From: Planctomycetota bacterium
GTDB taxonomy: Bacteria; Planctomycetota; Planctomycetia; Pirellulales; Pirellulaceae
Assembly: GCA_026692885.1 (NCBI GenBank)
Contig: JAPLNJ010000155.1
Location: 1 to 8,333, forward strand
Direction: 5' to 3'
Length of the DNA stretch: 8,333 nucleotides
The translations under genes were made by a program, and so were the position numbers. The notes below the pieces were generated by a model that was not told the DNA's origin, made no database searches, and worked only from the letters and a program-made list of their open reading frames with translations. Of this stretch, positions 1-6,043 are shown in pieces. Numbering within the stretch: the first letter of the stretch is position 1; the number at the start of each line of letters is the position of its first letter.

Positions 1-109
1 TGGCTCCGGGTTAAACGAGGATGTGCCATCCTCAACCGCGTGCGATACAGATGCCTTCGGCCAAGACGTACCAAATCGAAAACACGCAACTTCAAGACTT
101 GCGCGTAGG

Positions 110-138
110 GTCAGCCCAGCCCACAGTGGGTAGCTGAC
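110..138 (+). promoter_or_regulatory. Leader hairpin just upstream of the first gene's ribosome binding site
   Basis: A 6-bp stem (GTCAGC at 110-115 with GCTGAC at 133-138) encloses a smaller stem (CCCA/TGGG, 120-130). It ends two bases before the purine-rich stretch carrying the ribosome binding site of the next gene (GAAGG, 146-150, nine bases before the ATG at 160). Its position would let it affect translation initiation, but a stem this short can arise by chance. I found no convincing -35/-10 promoter in positions 1-159. Confidence 0.3.
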
Positions 139-159
139 GGGGAGTGAAGGCGACTGACA

Positions 160-1863
160 ATGAACGTTCCTCCTAACCATGGTCCGGCGCGCCGGCCGCC
201 GCCGCTTCCTGCGGCGACACCACACAATCCGTCTGCCTCTGTCGGCAGCGGCGTGAACCGCGTGCTGCCGCTGGTGCTGATCGGCGTTGCCATCAGCACA
301 CTCGGGGTGGCCATCATCCTGGCAGGCTTGTTCGTCGGGCAGCGGCTGATGCGACGCTCCACGGAAGACGTGGAAACCGAGATCGCAGAGACTATTTCCG
401 AGACCGAGGTCGCGCAGACTATTCCCGATGTCGAGATCGCGCAGGCTATTCCTGAGATGGAGATCGCCCAAACTATTTCCGATCCCGCACCCGAGGCGAA
501 ACCCCTCGTTCCTGATTCTGCGACCGTCCCGGAACCAGCAACACCTGTCGTTCCCGATTCCCTGCCCGTCTCGGAACTGCCGAAAGAATCGCTCAAACCG
601 CAACGGGACGTATTCTCCGACATCGCCAAGCGTCAGAACCGACTCGTGCTGCCGGCAATGTTCTTGGAGAAGGTTGACGCTTTCAGTACGGGCAAAGTCA
701 ACACGAACCTGGAACCGCTGGCCGAACTCGTTGTGGAGGACGTCAAGCAGTGTGAACTCAGCGTAGAGGGCAGGGAGTTTACCGAGACTCGCACCGGCCA
801 GCATAAGCTGAAACGCAAGGACGACGATGGCGGGTGCAGCTGGAACTTGTTGACCACCACGTCGACCGGCGTGAGTCAGGAGTGGGGAGTTTTCAGGTTG
901 GAAGGGGGGAAACTAAAGTTCCAATGGAAAAGTAAACCTCCGGTCCGGTTACAGTTCTGCCAGCTGAACATCAAAGTAGGCGACCAGACGGAGTGCTGCC
1001 ACCTAAATCGAGTCGAACAAGTCCCCGCCGTGCAATACGACATCGACAAGCCGGTCGCGGTTTCGCTGAAGGGTTTGGAAGGTCTGTGGCGTGAAGGGGA
1101 TCCGCTGCGAGTGGAATTGCAGTTCGAGGGGCCCAGCAGCAAGATGCTGGTGAACGGCGTGGCCGGAAACGTGCTCGCTGTCGGTGAGACCGGTGAGATC
1201 CGGCTCCGTAGTCCGTTAGACGCCAATGCCCAAACGGAGGCGGACGGTGCCGTGCTGATCGAAATCGCCTTGGAAAGAACCGCGAGCAGGAATTTCCCGA
1301 AGTTACGTGTCGCGTTGTGCGCTTCCCTGCGGTCGCTGCAGTGGGACGCCGAGACCGGCACGGCGACGCTTGGCGTTCCGGAGAAATTGCCCATCACGCT
1401 GAAGAAGATCGATGAATGGCGAGACAAAGCCACCCAGGATCTACAGCAGTTCATCGTCCGCAAGCAAGCCTTCTGGCTGAATAACTGGGCCAAACTGAGC
1501 CAGGAGGAACGGCACGGTGCCGTCGCGATGCTGAAGCTGCAGAAGCTCCTCGCGGCAGAACGCTCGCTCGGCCAGAAACAGATCGCGGACGCTCGAAAGG
1601 AGCTCTTGGCCCTGGAATCTAACAGCAAGAATCTCGCGGAGATCGTGCAGAATTTCCGACTGCTCGATTCGAGCAGGCTCTCGCTGGCAGAGACTTACAA
1701 TACGTTTCGCGAGTCCAAGGAGCGCCGGGACCGTTGGTGTGGGGCGATGAAGACGTATCTGGAGGAAGGGCTGAACGGCCAGGCGAAGGTGCAATACCGA
1801 GCCTACATGGACTTCCCAGAAGGCCCGCTCGATCTGGAGATCACCGCGGGCTTCCGCCGTTGA
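160..1863 (+). CDS. Single-pass membrane protein with Pro-rich N-terminus, 9-residue repeats and helical C-terminus; function unknown
   Basis: This 567-residue protein matches no family I can name. Residues 1-34 are rich in Pro (RRPPPLP at 11-17). Residues 35-59 form one hydrophobic membrane span, with Arg at 62, 65 and 66 directly after it. Residues 74-109 are four tandem 9-residue repeats of the form E-[IV]-A-[QE]-[TA]-I-[PS]-[DE]-x, followed by a Pro/Glu/Ser-rich stretch with recurring VPDS and VPEP. Together these look like a flexible stalk. Roughly residues 165-410 alternate hydrophobic and polar residues as in beta-sheet, with several Cys including an adjacent pair. Residues 415-540 are helical, probably coiled coil, rich in Lys, Glu and Gln. 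The ATG at 160 is supported by GAAGG nine bases upstream. There is no signal-peptidase site or lipobox, so the span is probably a permanent anchor; orientation is ambiguous because both flanks carry Arg. It probably shares a transcript with the next gene, 106 bases downstream on the same strand. Confidence 0.85.
   Translation: MNVPPNHGPARRPPPLPAATPHNPSASVGSGVNRVLPLVLIGVAISTLGVAIILAGLFVGQRLMRRSTEDVETEIAETISETEVAQTIPDVEIAQAIPEMEIAQTISDPAPEAKPLVPDSATVPEPATPVVPDSLPVSELPKESLKPQRDVFSDIAKRQNRLVLPAMFLEKVDAFSTGKVNTNLEPLAELVVEDVKQCELSVEGREFTETRTGQHKLKRKDDDGGCSWNLLTTTSTGVSQEWGVFRLEGGKLKFQWKSKPPVRLQFCQLNIKVGDQTECCHLNRVEQVPAVQYDIDKPVAVSLKGLEGLWREGDPLRVELQFEGPSSKMLVNGVAGNVLAVGETGEIRLRSPLDANAQTEADGAVLIEIALERTASRNFPKLRVALCASLRSLQWDAETGTATLGVPEKLPITLKKIDEWRDKATQDLQQFIVRKQAFWLNNWAKLSQEERHGAVAMLKLQKLLAAERSLGQKQIADARKELLALESNSKNLAEIVQNFRLLDSSRLSLAETYNTFRESKERRDRWCGAMKTYLEEGLNGQAKVQYRAYMDFPEGPLDLEITAGFRR
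379..486 (+). repeat. In-frame 27-bp tandem repeat, four copies
   Basis: Four consecutive 27-bp units encode residues 74-82, 83-91, 92-100 and 101-109 of the first protein. Each begins Glu-Ile/Val-Ala and carries Ile at the sixth position and usually an acidic residue at the eighth. Conservation at DNA level (recurring GAGATCGC and ACTATT blocks) points to recent unit duplication. The repeat lengthens the segment just after the membrane span. Confidence 0.8.
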
Positions 1864-1930
1864 CAAGCAGCGTCTGTTCCTGTCACATTCACGGGGGGCT
1901 GTGCGGGTCGCAGCCTCTTGCGAGGTGGCC

Positions 1931-1949
1931 TGCGCGCACGGTGCGTGCA
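1931..1949 (+). promoter_or_regulatory. Small hairpin in the gap before the second gene
   Basis: TGCGCGCAC (1931-1939) can pair with GTGCGTGCA (1941-1949) through about eight pairs including one G-U, with a three-base loop. It lies eight bases before the ribosome binding site GGGAG (1957-1961) of the 976-residue protein. The position suggests a translational or mRNA-stability role. It has no U-tract, so it does not look like a terminator. Confidence 0.3.
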
Positions 1950-1969
1950 TTATTGCGGGAGTAACGAAC

Positions 1970-4900
1970 ATGCGCCAGTACGAGCAGATTGTCGAAGACC
2001 TGATGACCATTTTGGCCGCCGACGTGGATCCCACGGAGGAGGCGATCCGGGACGTGGATGCCCGCTACGCCGAGGTGGTCAACGCGGTCAATGATCGGTT
2101 GGTGGAATGCGACAAACTGTTGCACAAGGGGCACCGGACCGAGTCGATTCAGAAGTGTGAGACCGAACCCAATCTGCTGGACGTAGTGGCCATCCTGGAT
2201 TTTCCGGAAGCCGGGCAGTGGGGCGAGTACGTGCGGCAGTTTGGGCTTCCGGAACCGCCGCAGTTGCGGACCGAGTTGGCCATCGACCTGAACGAAGCCT
2301 ACTCCACCGAGGCGTCTTCGGCGGACATCTTGCGGCAGCATCGGTTGTTGGCCTTGGCCCGCGCCCCGCTCGGTGCACGGCTGAAAGTGCTCCGGCAGGT
2401 CGCCAAGTCCGACCCTGGCAGTCCGGTCTGGCAACAGGACGTACGGAGCTGGGAGCAGGTCCGGCACGACCAGTTGCCCAAGGAGATCGAGGCAGCCGTG
2501 GCGCGGAGCGATGCGAAGCTGCTGACGCTTTTAGAGCAGGAGGTCCGGGCCAAGGACTGGCTGGACCCACCGCCCAAGGCTTTGGTCGATCGGGTGACGG
2601 AGGCGACCAAGCAGGCTCGCCTGAAACACGGCCGCCGCCAGTTGGAGGCCCTGGAGAAGGAGTTGACCGAAGCCTATGCCAATTTTGATGTGATTCGGGC
2701 GAAACAGGTCCGCCAGCGTTGGAATGCCCAGGTAGCGACTGGCATCGAGCGTAACGACGATCCACTGCTGGCCCTGGTGACACCCGCCTTCGCCTGGCTG
2801 GACGAGCAGGAACGTCAGGATCGGGAGGAGCGGGAATACGCGGCGGCCTTGTCCGATCTGGAGGGCGCGTTGGATGCGGGGGCGCCGCGCGAAACGTTAG
2901 AGCGGCTGGAGCACGCCGTCCTCCGCTTTGACCGTGGCGGTCTGCCCGAGATCCTCGACCAACGTCTGCGGGAACGCTACGCCAGCCTGGACTTGGGCGC
3001 TCGCCGCAAATCCCGCTTGATCGTCGTCAGCGTCGTCCTGGCAGCACTTCTGGCCACCGCCGGAACGACCTGGGCGATCGTGGCTTACAACCACAAACGA
3101 GAGTTGGCGACAGTCACGACGAACCTCAAACAGTTGAAACAAGACAAGAAGTTCAAGGAAGCGTCTTCCTACCTGGACGAATTGAAGCCGAAGTCGCCTC
3201 GGATCCACAGCACGCCCGAGGTGCAGATGTTGCTCAAGGAGATTCAGGCCGAATGGGAGCAGGAGAAGAAGCGACGGGCGCACTTCGAGCGAGCTTTGGC
3301 AGACGCCCGCCGGTACGGAAAGACCGAGGAAGGGCATGGCACCGCGGTGGATGCCTTGGTCGCCGCCAAGAAGCTGGCGGACAACGAGGCCGAACAAAAC
3401 GAAGTTGCGAACGCTCAACGCGAGGTGGATGACGCCCAGAAAGGGTTACAGGAAAAGCGGAACCAGGCCTTCGCCGCCGACCTGAATGCCTACGGCGAAC
3501 GCGTCCGGAAGTTGGACACCTCGGCGTCAGACTCGGACACGCTGTTGACCACGGTCGAGATGTTGCTCGCGGACGGCGGCGTGCTGGCAAAGCGTCCGAA
3601 GGTGCCGTCGGACGTGCGGAGCCAAGTACAGCCATTGCTGGAGCAGCTGAAGTCCCTGTACGAAAAAACCGCAAAGGGCCGCAGTGAGGCGGATCTGCTC
3701 AGGCGGATCAACGACACCCTCGGGGATCGCAGCCGATACTTGCAGTCGCTGGAGACCTACGTCAGAGCCTTCCCAACCAAGTCCCGGGCGACCGATTTCA
3801 AACGGGTCTTCGAAAACGAGACGACGCTCTGGGATGGCGTCGAGAGCTGGAACGAGCTGATCGGTATCTGGTCGCAGCGAGATTTTCGGATCACCGCAGC
3901 CGCCGAGGCCCCGAAACTGATCGCCGAGGCCGAGGCTTTGTTGAAGCAGCACCCCGGCTTTCCTGCCGCGGAGAACCTCCGCAAGATTATCCCGTTCCTG
4001 GCGGCCATCAAGCAGCGTGTGGGCGAGGATGGAGCGCAGATTACGGGCCAGCTCGCGGCAGACCTGCAGATTCCGGCCCTGGTTGAACTGCGGATGTTGA
4101 AGACCCGAGAGGGAAAACGCTACTACTTCAAAGACAAGCCTCCCAGACTCAACAGCGCCCGCAGTTGGGTGTTGAACTACTTTACAGATTTCAACTTCGA
4201 GGAAACGCTGCGCAAGGAGATCCCCGACAGCTCTGTCAGCAACGCGCCGACGGCGGGTGCCACCGGGGAATCCTGGACGTCCCCGCAACGCGATTTCAGC
4301 GAGTTCGCCGCGAACAAGCTCGCGGAGTTGACAGACACTTCTTGGGAAAGCACCTTCTTTCAGATGATCAAGCGGCTGTCTGACGATCCAGACCTGGAGC
4401 CCGTGCTCAAGGTCCAACTCCTGTCGCGGGTGACCCAGGTGGCTTGCCAAGGCAGTCAACCCATGCAGGAAGCGTTCAGCAAATACCTCGAACTGATCCA
4501 GAAGGCTTCTCTGAACAACGCCGCCAACTGGGTGGACCCGGAGGATTCGGACGGGCAACGAGCGCGGACGGCGGCAGCCGGTCTGCTCAAGCGGATGGAA
4601 GCTCCCGACGTGGCGGTGCTGCGAGCGCAGCAAATCTGGAAGACCGTGGTGAAGCCCCGCTTAGGGCCGCAATACGTCTGGAAGGGTTGGTTGTGTCGCG
4701 ACGAGAACCAGTGGAAGTTTACGTTGCCCCCAGGGGCCGCAACGCAGTCGGGGGAGCTGTTCGTGGTCCAACGATCCAGCTCCGAGAGTCCCGAGTTCAT
4801 TAAGATCGGCGACTTGGTGAATGGAACCCCGACGCTGAGATTGGCCGCCACGGGCGCTGCGGTCGAAGGCCGTCCGGTGTTTCTGGTCTTAGGCAAGTAG
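1970..4900 (+). CDS. Large, mostly helical protein with an internal membrane span and a beta-rich C-terminal domain; function unknown
   Basis: This is a 976-residue protein of no family I can name. Residues 1-345 are almost entirely helical and charged, with heptad-like and helical-hairpin (TPR-like) spacing. Residues 350-373 are one clear membrane span, preceded by the basic cluster RRKSR, which favours a cytoplasmic N-terminus and about 600 residues outside. Residues 374 to about 530 look like coiled coil, followed by more helical repeats to about 890. The last 75-80 residues switch to beta-type sequence (YVWKGWLCRDENQWKF onward) and may be a separate small domain. I chose the ATG at 1970 because GGGAG sits eight bases before it; the frame is open back to a GTG at 1901, but that extension is Cys-rich, has no comparable binding site and looks non-coding. 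The stop codon lies inside the first unit of a tandem repeat. The two-sided architecture suits a scaffold spanning the inner membrane (inference). Confidence 0.85.
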   Translation: MRQYEQIVEDLMTILAADVDPTEEAIRDVDARYAEVVNAVNDRLVECDKLLHKGHRTESIQKCETEPNLLDVVAILDFPEAGQWGEYVRQFGLPEPPQLRTELAIDLNEAYSTEASSADILRQHRLLALARAPLGARLKVLRQVAKSDPGSPVWQQDVRSWEQVRHDQLPKEIEAAVARSDAKLLTLLEQEVRAKDWLDPPPKALVDRVTEATKQARLKHGRRQLEALEKELTEAYANFDVIRAKQVRQRWNAQVATGIERNDDPLLALVTPAFAWLDEQERQDREEREYAAALSDLEGALDAGAPRETLERLEHAVLRFDRGGLPEILDQRLRERYASLDLGARRKSRLIVVSVVLAALLATAGTTWAIVAYNHKRELATVTTNLKQLKQDKKFKEASSYLDELKPKSPRIHSTPEVQMLLKEIQAEWEQEKKRRAHFERALADARRYGKTEEGHGTAVDALVAAKKLADNEAEQNEVANAQREVDDAQKGLQEKRNQAFAADLNAYGERVRKLDTSASDSDTLLTTVEMLLADGGVLAKRPKVPSDVRSQVQPLLEQLKSLYEKTAKGRSEADLLRRINDTLGDRSRYLQSLETYVRAFPTKSRATDFKRVFENETTLWDGVESWNELIGIWSQRDFRITAAAEAPKLIAEAEALLKQHPGFPAAENLRKIIPFLAAIKQRVGEDGAQITGQLAADLQIPALVELRMLKTREGKRYYFKDKPPRLNSARSWVLNYFTDFNFEETLRKEIPDSSVSNAPTAGATGESWTSPQRDFSEFAANKLAELTDTSWESTFFQMIKRLSDDPDLEPVLKVQLLSRVTQVACQGSQPMQEAFSKYLELIQKASLNNAANWVDPEDSDGQRARTAAAGLLKRMEAPDVAVLRAQQIWKTVVKPRLGPQYVWKGWLCRDENQWKFTLPPGAATQSGELFVVQRSSSESPEFIKIGDLVNGTPTLRLAATGAAVEGRPVFLVLGK

Positions 4901-4989
4901 CATGGCTCTCCAGAGCCGTGTAAGGTGCCCCCCGTAGCATGGCTCTCCAGAGCCGTGTAAGATGCCCTCCGTAGCCGTGTAAGTTATCC
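4897..4989 (+). repeat. 37-bp tandem repeat, two full copies and a deleted third
   Basis: Units at 4897-4933 and 4934-4970 differ at only two positions. A third unit from 4971 to about 4989 keeps the start (GTAG) and the CCGTGTAAG part but lacks 15 internal bases. Each full unit holds a hairpin (CATGGCTCT with AGAGCCGTG, two-base loop, one G-U pair) at 4901-4920 and 4938-4957. The third copy has lost one arm and the loop. The TAG of the first unit is the stop codon of the upstream gene. There is no U-tract, so this is a dispersed palindromic repeat more than a classical terminator, although it may protect the mRNA 3' end. Confidence 0.85.
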
Positions 4990-5117
4990 AGTGTCCTGGC
5001 ACAACGCAGCAAAGGCTGGCAGGGAAGGTGCGTGGATTCGCTGATCGACGTCGAACTGCCCGGCACTGGAGAGCCAGGCCGCAAGAATTCACACCCGGCA
5101 GAATTGACGCGAAACAC

Positions 5118-5131
5118 CAGCCGACCGGCTG
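5118..5131. repeat. Short perfect palindrome upstream of the GYF_2 gene
   Basis: CAGCCG (5118-5123) is complementary to CGGCTG (5126-5131) with two bases between. It lies 12 bases before the AGGAGG ribosome binding site at 5143-5148. It could be a small operator or a chance palindrome. The rest of the gap from 4990 to 5142 shows no promoter or RNA gene I can support. Confidence 0.25.
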
Positions 5132-5142
5132 CTGACTGATGC

Positions 5143-5148
5143 AGGAGG
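5143..5148 (+). promoter_or_regulatory. Ribosome binding site that decides the GYF_2 gene's start
   Basis: AGGAGG matches the anti-Shine-Dalgarno core fully and sits five bases before GTG 5154. It falls inside the reading frame if ATG 5139 is used, so it argues for the GTG as the real start. Confidence 0.7.
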
Positions 5149-5153
5149 GCCAA

Positions 5154-5966
5154 GTGACACAATACTTCATCCGCAACCGTGGCGAGGTGCGCGGGCCGTT
5201 CCCGCCCGAGAAGCTGAAAGAGTTGGCGCGGCGTGGCCAGTTCGGACGACATTACCAGGTGTCCGAGAGCGGCGAAGTGTGGGAATCCGCGGCCAATCAC
5301 CCGGAACTGCTACCGGAAGCCAAGGCGGGCAAGATCCGCAAACAGCCGCAGGCCGAACCCGTCGCCGAGCCCACGGGCTATGAATTGGCTGAAGAGTACA
5401 CCCCCGGAGCGGGACCGGATGGCGGCGAAGACCTGAGACTGGCTGAAGCGACTTCGTCCGTCACCGGCCAGACGTGGCGCTACGCGCACGCTGGCGAAGA
5501 GCACGGTCCCTTGTCGTTTGAAGAATTGCAGCAACTCGCATCCCAAGGGCAGTTGCAATTCAACGACGTGGTTTGGACCGAGGGCATGGCGACCTGGATC
5601 GAGGCTTTCAGCGTCAACGGACTGTTTCCCGTAGGTGGCTTTGCAGAACAGTCGCCCCAGCCGGGTCTGGGCATGTACCGACCTCTTGACAATTCTCAGG
5701 ATCCCACCGCCGCGGCAGGGCCGATCGCCCCCTTTGCCGTGGCCAGCCTTGTGTCAGGCGTAATCGGGGTGCCCATGTGCTTGCCGAGCAGTATCGTGGC
5801 CGTGGTTCTCGGCCACATGGCACTGCGTCAAATCGCTGCGGCTCAGGGCGAGTTGGGTGGCCGCGGATTGGCGCTGGCGGGCCTGATTCTGGGCTATGCT
5901 GCCGGGGCCATCAGTATCTTGGTGCTCCTCGCGACGCTGATCGCGAAGGTGATCAAACTGCTCTGA
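5154..5966 (+). CDS. Membrane protein with two GYF_2 domains and a DUF4190-like C-terminal domain
   Basis: The protein has 270 residues from the chosen start. Residues 3-54 and 107-159 are two copies of a GYF_2-type domain: aromatic start, a G-x-x-x-GP core (RGP at 13-15, HGP at 117-119), an amphipathic helix with Leu repeats, then a Trp segment (W43; W141 and W148). A charged, Pro-containing linker joins them. Residues 190-262 hold two hydrophobic helices (about 194-220 and 239-264) around a short loop with LGHMALRQI and GRGLALAGLILGY, the pattern of DUF4190 membrane domains. Known GYF domains bind proline-rich peptides; bacterial GYF_2 domains are poorly characterised, so a peptide-binding membrane adaptor is inference. 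I prefer the GTG at 5154 over the in-frame ATG at 5139 because a full AGGAGG (5143-5148) lies five bases before the GTG and the resulting protein begins right at the first domain. Expression may be separate from the genes upstream, given the 253-base repeat-containing gap. Confidence 0.88.
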   Translation: MTQYFIRNRGEVRGPFPPEKLKELARRGQFGRHYQVSESGEVWESAANHPELLPEAKAGKIRKQPQAEPVAEPTGYELAEEYTPGAGPDGGEDLRLAEATSSVTGQTWRYAHAGEEHGPLSFEELQQLASQGQLQFNDVVWTEGMATWIEAFSVNGLFPVGGFAEQSPQPGLGMYRPLDNSQDPTAAAGPIAPFAVASLVSGVIGVPMCLPSSIVAVVLGHMALRQIAAAQGELGGRGLALAGLILGYAAGAISILVLLATLIAKVIKLL

Positions 5967-5995
5967 GGTCCACTGCGGTGAACGCCAAGCACCCT

Positions 5996-6020
5996 GGTTA
6001 CGAGGCTCTGCCTTGTAACC
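5996..6020. terminator. Hairpin between convergent genes, candidate bidirectional terminator
   Basis: GGTTACGAGG (5996-6005) pairs with CCTTGTAACC (6011-6020), ten pairs with one G-U and a five-base loop. It lies 29 bases after the stop of the GYF_2 gene and 23 bases past the stop of the minus-strand hsp70 gene, where a shared terminator is expected. No U-tract follows on either strand, so intrinsic termination would be weak. It also looks like a dispersed palindromic repeat, and a second short GAGGCTC block follows at 6031-6037. Confidence 0.5.
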
Positions 6021-6043
6021 CGCTGACCGCGAGGCTCCGCCGC

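Noticed and set aside
1..130. End of an upstream gene entering the window
   Set aside because: Two plus-strand frames are open from position 1 (to about 108 and about 130), but neither shows convincing protein composition and they are too short to judge.
876..1628. Minus-strand open frame of 250 codons
   Set aside because: It lies fully inside the first plus-strand gene and is Ser- and Arg-rich as antisense frames of GC-rich genes usually are. It has no domain and no separate context.
1901..1969. GTG-initiated extension of the 976-residue protein by 23 residues
   Set aside because: The extension is Cys/Ala-rich and unlike the rest of the protein. The ATG at 1970 has GGGAG eight bases upstream, so it is the better start.
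3527..4633. Minus-strand open frame of 368 codons
   Set aside because: It is antisense to the 976-residue gene, lacks recognisable motifs and has low-complexity Arg/Leu/Gly composition. It is best explained as a shadow of the real gene.
4897..4989. CRISPR array
   Set aside because: The 37-bp units are directly adjacent with no spacers, number only two and a part, and no cas genes are present.
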